Counted from the first letter of the stretch, positions 7,187-15,231 are shown. The stretch: 15,609 nucleotides of DNA from Planctomycetaceae bacterium (GCA_005239585.1 SBBU01000185.1:1-15609); one strand, 5' to 3'. Notes: generated from the sequence alone by a model not told the origin. A program made the numbers and translations.

Positions 7187-7660
7187 ATGGTATCAAAATT
7201 TATTAGCATAATAGGTTGGCAAAATTCTGGAAAGACGACTCTTATTACAAAACTAGTCAAAGAGTTCAGATTGAGGGGTTTAAAAGTTGGTACCATAAAG
7301 CATGTACATGATGATTTTGAGATTGACCACAAGGGCAAAGATTCGTACAGACATTTTCATGCAGGGGCTGATTCGACTTGTGTAGTTTCAAAATCAAAAT
7401 TTGCTCTAATTAGACGTGAAGCTATTGGGCAAAAGGATCTGCTAAAGTATTTTAAAGGTTTCGATTTAGTTTTGGTGGAAGGGTTCAAGTCAGGATCACT
7501 ACCAAAAATCGAAATAGCTGCGCCTGGGCGGTCTTTTATTCACGACAATGAAAAAATCCAAGTTAAAGCAATTATTTGCGATGATAGGAATTCACTGTAT
7601 GTACCTGTCTTTAAACGATCGCAAATTAAACAGATAGCAGATTTTATTTTAAATGTTTAA
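7187..7660 (+). CDS. mobB: Molybdopterin-guanine dinucleotide biosynthesis protein MobB
   Basis: The 157-residue product from ATG 7187 is a P-loop GTPase of the MobB family, which assists MobA in attaching GMP to molybdopterin to make the bis-MGD or MGD form of the cofactor in the cytoplasm. The Walker A motif is GWQNSGKTT (residues 10-18). The family signature KHVHDDFEIDHKGKDSYRHF and HAGADST follows, and VLVEGFKSGSLPKIE gives the Walker B-like region with E-G-F-K. The length matches the usual 150-175 residues. TTG 7157 would add ten residues (VNNLNSFLK type) before the conserved MVSKFISIIG start, so ATG 7187 is preferred; no strong Shine-Dalgarno is seen for either. It overlaps mobA by 8 bases, indicating coupled translation. 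No molybdoenzyme gene is in the window. Confidence 0.93.
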   Translation: MVSKFISIIGWQNSGKTTLITKLVKEFRLRGLKVGTIKHVHDDFEIDHKGKDSYRHFHAGADSTCVVSKSKFALIRREAIGQKDLLKYFKGFDLVLVEGFKSGSLPKIEIAAPGRSFIHDNEKIQVKAIICDDRNSLYVPVFKRSQIKQIADFILNV

Positions 7661-8243
7661 AGGAATCTCTTGCGGCGTCCTGGCAGGCGGGAAAAGCGCT
7701 AGGATGGGTCAGGACAAGGCTTTGCTTCCTGTTGGCTCAACTAATTTGTTGAATTATATAACATCTAGGTTGGTAGGGCTTTTCCCTGAGGTGCTTGTCT
7801 GTTACAAAGATGTAAAAAGAACTGTAGATAATAATGTGCGTTATCTAAAGGATACTTTTGAGTTTTATTGTCCGCTCGCTGGTATTGTGGAAATTCTGAA
7901 CAATTGCAGTAATGACCGTTGCTTTATATTTGGATGTGACATGCCTTGGTTAAATGAAAATCTCATGGGCTTTTTGATAGATCAATCTGTAGATTTTGAT
8001 GTAACTTGTCCAAGGACAGGAGGAGAACTCCAGGTGCTTCATGCTCTTTATTCTGTTCGTTGTGCTCAGGTGGGTTCAAAGGCGCTCGCTGAAGACAATT
8101 ATCAGGTAAATGGTTTTTTTAACCGGGTAAAGACAAATATTATAGATATCGATGAGACCAAGTGGCTGGTAAATGGGAAAAACCCATTTACTAATATAAA
8201 TATTTGGTCAGATTATCAGCAGTTTTTAAGTGAATTCAGTTAG
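7653..8243 (+). CDS. mobA: Molybdenum cofactor guanylyltransferase MobA
   Basis: The 196-residue product is a nucleotidyltransferase that transfers GMP from GTP to molybdopterin. The GTP-binding signature LAGGKSARMGQDKALL occupies residues 10-25. The metal-binding motif FGCDMPWL (Asp96) and the PLAGI motif (74-78) are in the expected order, with Cys73 in place of the common Gly before PLAGI. Length fits the family (about 190-210). ATG 7653 overlaps the last codons of mobB, so no separate ribosome binding site is needed. The 3' end overlaps the convergent response regulator gene by 8 bases. Together with mobB this indicates that the organism uses MGD-containing enzymes such as nitrate reductases or formate dehydrogenases encoded elsewhere. 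Confidence 0.95.
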   Translation: MFKGISCGVLAGGKSARMGQDKALLPVGSTNLLNYITSRLVGLFPEVLVCYKDVKRTVDNNVRYLKDTFEFYCPLAGIVEILNNCSNDRCFIFGCDMPWLNENLMGFLIDQSVDFDVTCPRTGGELQVLHALYSVRCAQVGSKALAEDNYQVNGFFNRVKTNIIDIDETKWLVNGKNPFTNINIWSDYQQFLSEFS

Positions 8244-8712
8244 ATTTTTCTTCTTGACTGTCTGGTTTTCTAATGGCATCTATCTCTGTGATTTCCCCCT
8301 CTTCTTCAACAATTTTTAAAAATTGTGTATCCTCGTCTGATTTGGTGACCTTGATAACCTCTTCGACAGTCTTTACAAGCTGGGCCTTTGAGAATGGTTT
8401 AGCAAGAAAACCGTACAAGCCATAAAAGAAGTTCTTAGGTGTACTTAGAATGACTGATTTTGCCGTGAGCATGACGATTGGGATCTCTTTTGTTTTGGGG
8501 TCTTCTTTTAGAATCTTTCCTACTGTATATCCATCCATTTTTGGCATCATGATATCTAGGAGAACCATGTCGACCCCTCCAGCCTTGGCTATTGCAATTC
8601 CTTCTTCTGCCCCTTGTGCTGTTTTCACTGTGTAGCCTTCGCTTGTAAGGAAATGGGTGATGATTTCCAGGACTCTTTTAGTGTCATCTATGACGAGTAC
8701 AGTATATTGCAT
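8236..8712 (-). CDS. Single-domain response regulator (CheY-like receiver)
   Basis: The 158-residue product is a stand-alone phosphoacceptor receiver domain. Acidic pocket residues Asp9 and Asp10, the phosphorylatable Asp53 (LLDIMMPKMDG), Thr83 and Lys105 (AKPF) are all present, so it should be active. After about residue 122 there is only a short acidic tail (DEDTQFLKIVEEEGEITEID) and no DNA-binding or enzymatic output domain, so it probably acts by protein-protein contact. It begins 3 bases after the stop of the BatA-like gene, with GAGAGG spanning that gene's last codons as ribosome binding site, so the two are clearly one operon. No histidine kinase is nearby; the partner is unknown. The 3' end overlaps mobA by 8 bases. 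Confidence 0.93.
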   Translation of the reverse strand: MQYTVLVIDDTKRVLEIITHFLTSEGYTVKTAQGAEEGIAIAKAGGVDMVLLDIMMPKMDGYTVGKILKEDPKTKEIPIVMLTAKSVILSTPKNFFYGLYGFLAKPFSKAQLVKTVEEVIKVTKSDEDTQFLKIVEEEGEITEIDAIRKPDSQEEKSN

Positions 8713-8715
8713 CTA

Positions 8716-10347
8716 TTACCTCTCGAATAGCCATGAGAGTAGCAATGATGCTAAGAAGGCTATTACAAGATATGAATTCATTTCGATTAGCTGATTAATA
8801 TAACCTTGATTTCGATTTAGGTCAAGCGCTAATGATTCCTCGCCTTCATTGTCTGATTCGTGAACATCGAGTAAGTTGGCATACAGCGTTATGTCTTCAT
8901 GGGTGAATCCTCCCGGTCTTGTCGGAATGAAACTTGGTCCTGAGCTGAGTGTTACAGGTTCTCCTGCCTTTACTATCTGATAACCAGCGCTAATCTTCAT
9001 TTCTCTCCTTATATGATTTACATAGTTTGCCCAGAAAACTGTAAAGGGTGCAGCGAGTTTTTGCCAGTTTGTGATATCCAGTCCTAGCACTAAAATCTTT
9101 CCTGTTGAATCAAGAGCTGCGACGACTTTATTATCAGCATATAGGACTGGAGTCATATCTTTCATGTTGATTTCCCTAACTTTCAAGTCAGATCCGTCAA
9201 GTTTGACGAATTGAAACAATTCGTGTGAGGCTGACATTATATTCGGTTGGTATGTCTTACCTATCTTTAGATTGAGAGGGTTCTCTGATTTCGGTTCGGG
9301 ATCGACAATACAACTGTAAGCGCTTGTGAAATTAGATGGCATGGTTTTGTAATATATTGCTACACTATGGGTCTTGGCAGGATCTTCTTCTTTTATTGGT
9401 ATCCCAGTGGCTTCAATAGCTTTTAGGAGATAATTGTTACTTCCTACCAGACAAGCATTGAGCATTTTTCCATCTAGTCTTTGAGCAACAACTTTATTGT
9501 CGTGTGGAAAATTATCTTGTTTAGTTATTGTGATTTCAATTTTGCGGGGTTTGTCTTTCAGCTTATGAACGAATGTTGCAAACTTGGCCTTGGAGTCTAT
9601 GATGAAATCAGGCTCAATTTTTTTATCATCAAGAACGAGCTGAATTGGGATCTTAATTCCGGGAGAGAGATTCAGAATTTTCGCAAATAATGTGATTTGA
9701 TCACCTTCTTCAATTGAGAAATGAACGATTCCTATATTTTCAGATTTGCCACTGAGAATTGTTGAGTTGGGAAGTTTCTGACCTCCCTTGTCGACAGGCA
9801 GGTCAGAAAGTACAACTATTTGACCAGTTGGATCCTTTATTTGATCACTGATAGCTTGGATATCAGTCTTTGCGCAAACGGCCTTCAAGTTTTTAATATG
9901 ATCGAGTATTTCGTCAGTTGATCCGGTTATCGACGGTTGATGCAGGGTTATTAGCGTTACCTTGTCACCAGATTCTAGTTTCCCTAGTAGTTTCTCGGAC
10001 ATTTCGATGGCATAACCCAACCTAGTCGTGTGTTTGAATCTAGTATCCATACTTATGCTAGTGTCAATAACTAGATATAAATGAAGAGGCTGTGGAATTG
10101 TCTGGTAAATCCTTGGGGCAGAGAGAGCTAACACGGCAAAAATGACCCCTAGTATCTGCAATATAACAGAAAACGATAGTTTTGGTTGCCTTGCCTCTTT
10201 TATAGGGGGATTTCTATCCTTGATTTTGTTCCATATCTGAAGCGATGACATTAAAACTGGAATTGGCTTAATTCTAAAGAAACTAAGTATTAGAGGGATT
10301 GCTACAAGTGCCAATAGAAGAAGAGCTAGAGGGTTGCCAAATGCCAT
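8716..10347 (-). CDS. BatA-like membrane protein with von Willebrand factor A domain
   Basis: The 543-residue product starts with the BatA/aerotolerance-regulator N-terminal pattern (NPLALLLLALVAIPLILSFF, residues 5-24, then a short cytoplasmic stretch PVLMSSLQIW) and has a second membrane helix at about 59-77. A von Willebrand A domain follows (about 88-220), with an intact MIDAS start D95-T-S97-I-S99 (VIDTSISM). A long periplasmic beta-rich region (about 220-510) leads to a third helix at about 524-541 (YLVIAFLASLLLSWLF). Proteins of this type are longer than classical BatA (about 330 residues), are common in Planctomycetota, and usually work with MoxR ATPases; no moxR or DUF58 gene is in the window. 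ATG 10345-10347 has no Shine-Dalgarno and lies 7 bases from a TAAAAT box, so a leaderless mRNA is possible. It is co-transcribed with the response regulator. Confidence 0.88.
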   Translation of the reverse strand: MAFGNPLALLLLALVAIPLILSFFRIKPIPVLMSSLQIWNKIKDRNPPIKEARQPKLSFSVILQILGVIFAVLALSAPRIYQTIPQPLHLYLVIDTSISMDTRFKHTTRLGYAIEMSEKLLGKLESGDKVTLITLHQPSITGSTDEILDHIKNLKAVCAKTDIQAISDQIKDPTGQIVVLSDLPVDKGGQKLPNSTILSGKSENIGIVHFSIEEGDQITLFAKILNLSPGIKIPIQLVLDDKKIEPDFIIDSKAKFATFVHKLKDKPRKIEITITKQDNFPHDNKVVAQRLDGKMLNACLVGSNNYLLKAIEATGIPIKEEDPAKTHSVAIYYKTMPSNFTSAYSCIVDPEPKSENPLNLKIGKTYQPNIMSASHELFQFVKLDGSDLKVREINMKDMTPVLYADNKVVAALDSTGKILVLGLDITNWQKLAAPFTVFWANYVNHIRREMKISAGYQIVKAGEPVTLSSGPSFIPTRPGGFTHEDITLYANLLDVHESDNEGEESLALDLNRNQGYINQLIEMNSYLVIAFLASLLLSWLFER

Positions 10348-10354
10348 TTATTTA

Positions 10355-10383
10355 ATTTTATCAAATGGGGCCTTGTGGGTAAA
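10355..10383 (-). promoter_or_regulatory. Possible promoter for the BatA-like/response regulator operon
   Basis: On the minus strand, TTTACC (10378-10383, 4 of 6 matches to TTGACA) is separated by 17 bases from TAAAAT (10355-10360, 5 of 6 matches to TATAAT). The -10 box ends 7 bases before the ATG, so transcription would start at or next to the start codon. This fits the absence of a ribosome binding site. It is a sequence match only. Confidence 0.4.
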
Positions 10384-10441
10384 CCTGTGGCGCCATTTTG
10401 ATAGTGACCTTGAACAAAAATCACTCGTGATAGGGAAATTC

Positions 10442-10470
10442 TTGATATTGATTTAGCTACATGGGATAAT
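10442..10470 (+). promoter_or_regulatory. Sigma-70-type promoter for accA
   Basis: TTGATA (10442-10447, 5 of 6) and GATAAT (10465-10470, 5 of 6) are separated by exactly 17 bases, and TGG just before the -10 box makes an extended -10 element. Predicted transcription would begin near 10477, giving a leader of about 20 bases with GAGGG at 10485-10489, 7 bases before ATG 10497. This is the best promoter in the window. Confidence 0.65.
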
Positions 10471-10496
10471 GTGCTGTTGCATTTGAGGGTCTTCTT

Positions 10497-11480
10497 ATGG
10501 AAGAGGGTTACGAAGATTTTGAATTATCGATTGCAGAGCTAGAGAAGAGGATAAAAGAGCTGGAAGATTTTACAGCTAAAACAGGGGTGGATCTTTCGGC
10601 TGAAATCGATAGGCTGCGGAAAAGGTGTGAAGATCACAAGAAAGTCACATATATGGGCCTTAAAGCATGGCAAAGGGTGCAACTTGCAAGAAACCAGGCG
10701 AGGCCAGATGCGGCAGATTATATCACCATGTCATTTGAGAATTTTATCGAACTGCATGGAGACCGCTGCTTTGGAGATGACAAGTCAATTGTAACTGGAC
10801 TGGCTAATTTAGGGAGCCACAAGGTGCTTCTGGTGGCACATAGAAAGGGAAGTACCACTCAGGAAAGGATAAAATACAATTTTGGAAGTCCTCATCCTGA
10901 AGGGTATAGAAAGGCATTAGCTAAAATGAAGATGGCAGAGAAGTTCAGGCTGCCTATAGTGACTTTGGTAAATACACCCGGTGCCTATCCGGGTATCGGG
11001 GCGGAAGAGCGTGGTCAAGCTAATGCGATTGCAGAAAATCTTTATTACATGTCTATTTTGAGGACGCCAATAGTAAGCGTTATAACAGGTGAAGGCGGTT
11101 CTGGTGGAGCGCTCGGGATCTGTCTTGCTGATATAATTGCGATCCTTGAAAATGGTTACTTGTCTGTAATTTCTCCTGAAGGCTGTGCTGCAATTCTCTG
11201 GCGCGATGCTCAAAAGGCCCCTCAGGCTGCTGAACTGCTGAGCCTCACACCACAAAGGTTGCTTGAACTCGGGATCGTGGATGAAATAATTCCGGAACCT
11301 CTTGGCGCTGCGCACAGAAAACAGCATGAAATGGCAGATGTCCTAAAGACCTACTTGATCAAGTATTTAGATAAGCTCAAGGTTATTCCATTGGAGGTGC
11401 TTCTCGCAAAAAGATATGAGAAATATCGTAAGATTGGTAAATTTATCGAACAGGAAATCGCAAACATATCGGAGTTATAA
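10497..11480 (+). CDS. accA: Acetyl-CoA carboxylase carboxyltransferase subunit alpha
   Basis: The 327-residue product is the alpha subunit of the carboxyltransferase, which with AccD moves the carboxyl group from carboxybiotin to acetyl-CoA, the first step of fatty acid synthesis in the cytoplasm. The N-terminal 10-55 region is a charged helical segment typical of AccA. The crotonase-fold core follows: FIELHGDRCFGDD, HRKGSTTQERIKYNFG (from residue 115), PHPEGYRKAL, LVNTPGAYPGIGAEERGQ and the oxyanion-loop motif GEGGSGGALG (198-207), then SVISPEGCAAILWRD. Length is normal (about 315-325). It has its own promoter and is divergent from the BatA-like operon; accD is not adjacent. No reason to doubt function. 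Confidence 0.97.
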   Translation: MEEGYEDFELSIAELEKRIKELEDFTAKTGVDLSAEIDRLRKRCEDHKKVTYMGLKAWQRVQLARNQARPDAADYITMSFENFIELHGDRCFGDDKSIVTGLANLGSHKVLLVAHRKGSTTQERIKYNFGSPHPEGYRKALAKMKMAEKFRLPIVTLVNTPGAYPGIGAEERGQANAIAENLYYMSILRTPIVSVITGEGGSGGALGICLADIIAILENGYLSVISPEGCAAILWRDAQKAPQAAELLSLTPQRLLELGIVDEIIPEPLGAAHRKQHEMADVLKTYLIKYLDKLKVIPLEVLLAKRYEKYRKIGKFIEQEIANISEL

Positions 11481-11847
11481 AACGAATTCGTAACTATTTA
11501 GCTGATTAAGTAAAAATAGTCATTATTCAGGCATTTTCTTCGTTTCATGTTGTGTCAAGTTCAAAGTTCAAAACACCAATTTCAAACAAACAACAAAATC
11601 CAAAGCCAAAATGCAAATTTCTGATCTATTTGGATTTTGACATTTGGGTTTTGTTTGCCGCTTGCCAGAGGCGAGCGAGCCTCGCCTGCGGGCGGGGCAT
11701 TTGAACGTTGAACTTTGAACTTTTCCATCATGGGAATTTCAAGAGTAAATATCCAAGATTAAAACTGTGTTGTTTAACTTCATTCCGCTGAAATGCTATT
11801 AAATTGCTTTATTTTTTAACAGTAGCTGGTTAACATTTGAGCTTTAT
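11481..11847. other. Intergenic region between accA and proS
   Basis: This 367-base gap has no credible gene. It contains a nested palindromic repeat (11557-11722). Upstream of proS there is a weak promoter-like pair, TTAACT (11774-11779) and TATTAA (11797-11802), 17 bases apart with 4 of 6 matches each. No Shine-Dalgarno is obvious before proS ATG 11848. A weak AT-rich 7-bp hairpin (ACTATTT/AAATAGT, near 11492-11519) follows accA. Confidence 0.6.
11557..11722. repeat. Nested palindromic intergenic repeat with GC-rich centre
   Basis: The ends are a perfect 15-base inverted repeat: AAGTTCAAAGTTCAA at 11557-11571 and TTGAACTTTGAACTT at 11708-11722. Inside, AT-rich segments of CAAAATCCAAA type (left) and TTTGGATTTTG type (right) pair imperfectly. 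The off-centre core is GC-rich against an AT-rich background and holds a 7-bp hairpin AGGCGAG-CGAGC-CTCGCCT (11669-11687). From memory, AGTTCAAAGTTCAA/TTGAACTTTGAACTT elements with such cores are dispersed in many uncultured bacterial genomes. It has no transposase and may be a MITE-like, non-autonomous element. Confidence 0.8.
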
Positions 11848-13572
11848 ATGAGATGGACAAGGACACTTATTCAGACACTGCGAGACAATCCGACAGAGGC
11901 TGAGATTCCCAGTCACAAGCTGATGATTCGTGCATCTATGATTAGAAAACTTACGAGCGGGGTATATAACTATCTCCCCTTGGGCTGGCTTTCGCTTCAA
12001 AAGGCAATGAACCTAGTGCGCGAGGAGATGTTAAGAGCTGGCGCAGTTGAGGTCCTTTTGCCTGTGCTTCAGCCAATCGAGCTCTGGCAAGAGTCGGGCA
12101 GGGCAGAAGACTTTGGGCCACTAATGTGTAAATTTAAAGACCGCAATGAACATCTGAATGTGCTGGGCCCGACTCATGAGGAGGTAATAACAACTCTTGT
12201 CAGAAATGAAGTGTCATCATACAGACAGCTTCCTATAACGCTTTTTCAATTACAGGTAAAATTCAGGGATGAAATCAGGCCGCGTTTTGGTGTAATGAGG
12301 TCAAGAGAATTTATAATGAAGGATGCTTATAGCTTTGATATAGATGAAACAGGCTTGGAAAAGAGTTATCAGGCTCAATATGAGGCCTACTGCAGGATTT
12401 TTGAAAGGGCAGGGTTGAACTACAAGCCGGTAGAGGCTGATACAGGCTTGATGGGAGGTAGTCATTCTCACGAATTTATGATCCCATGTCAGCACGGCGA
12501 GGATAAAATAGCCTCATGTAAGAAATGCGGTTATTGCGCGAATTCCGAAAAGGCAGAGTGTTTTGCTCCGCCGCAAACTTTTTCGACCAAGACAGTAACA
12601 CAACTTGCGCTTGAAAAGGTACAAACTCCTAATGTTCGCTCTGTAGAAGAACTTTCTTCTTTTCTGGGAATCTCTCCTTCAAATATCGTAAAAACACTTA
12701 TATTTAAATCATTAAAGACCGGGGAATTCATAGCAGCTATTGTGCGGGGTGATCATGAAGTGAATTTGTCAAAACTGTCCAAGGCATGTAAGATAGGAAG
12801 TCTGGAGCTGGCACAGCAGGCTGAGGTTGAAGAGATCACAAAAGGACCGTTTGGTTTCTCCGGGCCGGTAGGCTTGAATATCCAGATCGTTTGTGACCTC
12901 TCTTGCGAGAACATGCAGAATTTTGTAGCTGGTTCTAATGCAATGGATCAGCATATTGTGAACGTCAATTTACATAGAGATTTTACTCCTACCATGTTTG
13001 CCGATATCAGGGCGGCAAAGGAAGGTGATCTCTGTACTCGATGTATGGCTCAGCTTGAGTTTTCTAATGCGACAGAAGTGGGCCATTTGTTTAAGCTTGG
13101 CACGAAATATTCACAGGCTATGTGGGCTACATTTATCAATGATCAGGGTCAGCAGAAACCAATGGTGATGGGATGTTATGGCATAGGCATTAATAGAATA
13201 GTTGGCAGCGCAATTGAAATACATCACGATTCAAATGGAATAATATGGCCCCTCGAAATCGCCCCTTATCAGGTTGTTATTGTAGCCATAAATCCAAAAG
13301 ATCAGACTATATCCAAGACAGCTCTATCTATTTATGACAAGTTAAGATCCTCAGGTGTTGATGTCCTCTTGGATGACAGAGATCAAACAGCCGGCGTAAA
13401 GTTTGCCGATTCTGATCTTATAGGGTTTCCGGTACGCGTCACAGTTGGTAGTAAGACTCTTGCTGAAAATAATGTCGACATAAAATTGCGCAACAAAAGC
13501 GAGCAGTATAAGATTGGTGTGGATTCTGTAGTGGATGGTGTTAAAAAGGCGATTATGGATTACAAGCTATGA
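11848..13572 (+). CDS. proS: Prolyl-tRNA synthetase (bacterial type, with editing domain)
   Basis: The 574-residue product charges tRNA-Pro with proline in the cytoplasm. It has the class II catalytic core: motif 1 region (MIRKLTSGVYNYLPLGWLSL, about 28-47), then LQPIELWQESGR, motif 2 (LGPTHEEVITTLVR and FRDEIRPRFGVMRSREFIMKDAYSFD) and motif 3 (GCYGIGINRIVGS from residue 442). Between motifs 2 and 3 is the YbaK-like INS editing domain (about 255-390, SFLGISPSNIVKTLIFKS), which removes mischarged alanine. A C-x2-C-x2-C with a further Cys at 238 (Cys224, 227, 230) may form a small metal site before the insertion. The anticodon-binding domain (about 472-565, IAPYQVVIVAINPK) ends the protein. Length agrees with the about 570 residues of bacterial ProS. 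It overlaps the next gene by 4 bases. Confidence 0.97.
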   Translation: MRWTRTLIQTLRDNPTEAEIPSHKLMIRASMIRKLTSGVYNYLPLGWLSLQKAMNLVREEMLRAGAVEVLLPVLQPIELWQESGRAEDFGPLMCKFKDRNEHLNVLGPTHEEVITTLVRNEVSSYRQLPITLFQLQVKFRDEIRPRFGVMRSREFIMKDAYSFDIDETGLEKSYQAQYEAYCRIFERAGLNYKPVEADTGLMGGSHSHEFMIPCQHGEDKIASCKKCGYCANSEKAECFAPPQTFSTKTVTQLALEKVQTPNVRSVEELSSFLGISPSNIVKTLIFKSLKTGEFIAAIVRGDHEVNLSKLSKACKIGSLELAQQAEVEEITKGPFGFSGPVGLNIQIVCDLSCENMQNFVAGSNAMDQHIVNVNLHRDFTPTMFADIRAAKEGDLCTRCMAQLEFSNATEVGHLFKLGTKYSQAMWATFINDQGQQKPMVMGCYGIGINRIVGSAIEIHHDSNGIIWPLEIAPYQVVIVAINPKDQTISKTALSIYDKLRSSGVDVLLDDRDQTAGVKFADSDLIGFPVRVTVGSKTLAENNVDIKLRNKSEQYKIGVDSVVDGVKKAIMDYKL

Positions 13573-14165
13573 AACTGTGGTCTTGCCCTATGATTTTAAT
13601 AATTCTTGCTTTATCAGCAACGTGCAGCCAATCGAGCGGCACAATCCCTGATTATGTATCATCAAGCAGAATCAAGGTTATTTATTTCTATTTTCTGCCA
13701 AGGACTAAATCTGTACAGCAGGTAGAATATATACCGCAATACAAGGTTATATATTCTGCATCTTGGAAGAGAGAATTTGGTTCTCGTCTTGATGATCCTC
13801 TTATGGCTGGGATCATGGGTGTAAATCCTTTTATCGGCGATGGCCTCTCAGATAATAGTGAACAAGGCGTGGGTACGAGATGGTTTGCTAATAAGATAAT
13901 TTCGCTGGGTTTTCTTGATCTACCCAGTACAAACGTAAAGAAGATAACGCCGGAATATTTGCTTTCTATTTCCTCAAATAACTCACCAAATAATACACAG
14001 GCATTGAACTTTCGTCTAATATGGCTTTTAACAGATAACGTTAACAAGCCTGTGCTGCTCTCAGATGTGATCAACAATCAAGAGATGTACCTTAAATTTA
14101 CAAAGATAGAAAAGCTAGTGGATAGGTACATGGCCTCCTACACTGTTCAGACTAATGTCCGCTAA
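13569..14165 (+). CDS. Exported protein of unknown function, coupled to proS
   Basis: The ATG at 13569 overlaps the proS TGA (ATGA), so translation is coupled. The 198-residue product begins with a hydrophobic signal (residues about 5-20, SCPMILIILALSATC). The cysteine context (SATC) does not fit a standard lipobox, so cleavage by signal peptidase I is more likely than lipidation. The mature part is polar with beta-strand-like stretches (IKVIYFYFLPR, QYKVIYSASW, NFRLIWLLTD) and no recognised domain or catalytic motif. A Tyr/Phe-rich segment (VIYFYFLP) lies near residues 37-44. The 3' end overlaps the convergent thiE gene by 14 bases. Function unknown; a periplasmic location is inferred. Confidence 0.8.
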   Translation: MKLWSCPMILIILALSATCSQSSGTIPDYVSSSRIKVIYFYFLPRTKSVQQVEYIPQYKVIYSASWKREFGSRLDDPLMAGIMGVNPFIGDGLSDNSEQGVGTRWFANKIISLGFLDLPSTNVKKITPEYLLSISSNNSPNNTQALNFRLIWLLTDNVNKPVLLSDVINNQEMYLKFTKIEKLVDRYMASYTVQTNVR

Positions 14166-15231
14166 TGACTTGGTTATTCACTCTGGACAATGCCTTTTTA
14201 ATTAGGTTGATTGCCTTGCCTGGATTTTTGGAAAGCATCACGTAAGAGCAAATAGCTGCCCGTTGTAGGCTAGCTCTAAGAATTTTTTCTGGTGTGATCC
14301 CTCCTATGCAAAAAAATGGCAGACCAGACTTGACAGCATCTTTCATATAGACTAGTCCGTTGGCAGGTAGATTTTTCTTTAGCGGGGTTGGAAACAAGGG
14401 CCCTACTGAAATATAGTCCGCCTTCTCTTTTATCGCTTTTTTTAATTCATGCAGATTGTGAGTGGTTTTACCTATTATAAACCTCGGAGGCACAAGTCTT
14501 CTGACTGTTTTGATATGGAGATCGCTCTCACCGATATGGACTCCGTCCGCATCTACCGCCATTGCAATATCTGTCCTGTCATTGATAATAAATAGTGTTC
14601 GGGCAGGCACAATTTTTTTTATTGCGGATGCAAGGGTGAAAAATTTCCTGTCTGATATTGATTTTGCGCGTAACTGAATGATGTCTACCCCCTTGCTTAG
14701 TATCCTTCCAGCCATTTCTAAAGGATTCTTCGATAGATTGGCGTCGAGTATTATATAAAGTTTTTTACCTGCTAATTTTTGCTTTTTATTGGTCTGGAAT
14801 AATATTTCTTTTTCCAATTTGTAGCTGGAGAATCTTGCCTTGGATATTTGAATTGATATCGGTGTTGATCTGGTCTCCTCTTCGAGGACTCGAAGCGATT
14901 CCTGAAGCCTCTTGAAATTACGCTCAAGGACGGAGTTTGAATAGAACGGATCTTTATGACGAGACGGCAACGTAGGCAAGGAATCGAACTTGGTTGGATC
15001 GTGATCAACATCTCTGCGAGCAAGGGCCTGCATCCCATATTTCTCCTGTATTTTTCCCAGCAAATGCCTTAGCTCTTTCATTTTTAATGAGTGTTTTCGC
15101 GAGCTTAGTCCGAAGCGCAAGTGATCTTCGATTACGCGCGCCGCCTCTCGCGCCCGATTTAAATTAGCGTCTATTATCCTGAGGTTTTGCACAACGAGAA
15201 TTCTACCAAAATAGTTTTCTCCAGTCTTCAA
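14152..15231 (-). CDS. thiE: Thiamine phosphate synthase with N-terminal ThiD2-type domain
   Basis: The product joins two domains. Residues about 17-145 (RIIDANLNRAREAARVIEDH, then RRDVDHDPTK, ERNFKRLQESLRVLEEETRS and SSYKLEKEIL) match the ThiD2 family found fused to or beside ThiE in cyanobacteria, planctomycetes and others. Residues about 155-350 are the ThiE barrel, which joins HMP pyrophosphate and thiazole phosphate to give thiamine phosphate: DIIQLRAK, INDRTDIAMAVDADGVHIGE, GKTTHNLHE, YISVGPLFPTPLK and FFCIGGIT carry the substrate and phosphate-binding residues. The listed start is TTG 15231; GTG 15190-15192 would begin just before the conserved domain (MQNLRIIDANLNR) and may be the true start, giving 346 residues. 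Neither has a strong ribosome binding site. No TPP riboswitch is seen upstream, and no other thi genes are adjacent. Confidence 0.92.
   Translation of the reverse strand: MKTGENYFGRILVVQNLRIIDANLNRAREAARVIEDHLRFGLSSRKHSLKMKELRHLLGKIQEKYGMQALARRDVDHDPTKFDSLPTLPSRHKDPFYSNSVLERNFKRLQESLRVLEEETRSTPISIQISKARFSSYKLEKEILFQTNKKQKLAGKKLYIILDANLSKNPLEMAGRILSKGVDIIQLRAKSISDRKFFTLASAIKKIVPARTLFIINDRTDIAMAVDADGVHIGESDLHIKTVRRLVPPRFIIGKTTHNLHELKKAIKEKADYISVGPLFPTPLKKNLPANGLVYMKDAVKSGLPFFCIGGITPEKILRASLQRAAICSYVMLSKNPGKAINLIKKALSRVNNQVISGH

Noticed and set aside
10917..11327. A 136-codon minus-strand frame inside accA
   Set aside because: accA is certain on the other strand; the antisense product has no domain or ribosome binding site and is a codon-bias shadow.
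11492..11519. Terminator after accA
   Set aside because: The stem ACTATTT/AAATAGT is short, all AT-rich but for one pair, has a 14-base loop and no U-tract.
13688..14077. A 129-codon minus-strand frame opposite the unknown exported gene
   Set aside because: The plus-strand frame has a signal peptide and ATGA coupling to proS; the antisense frame shows neither.
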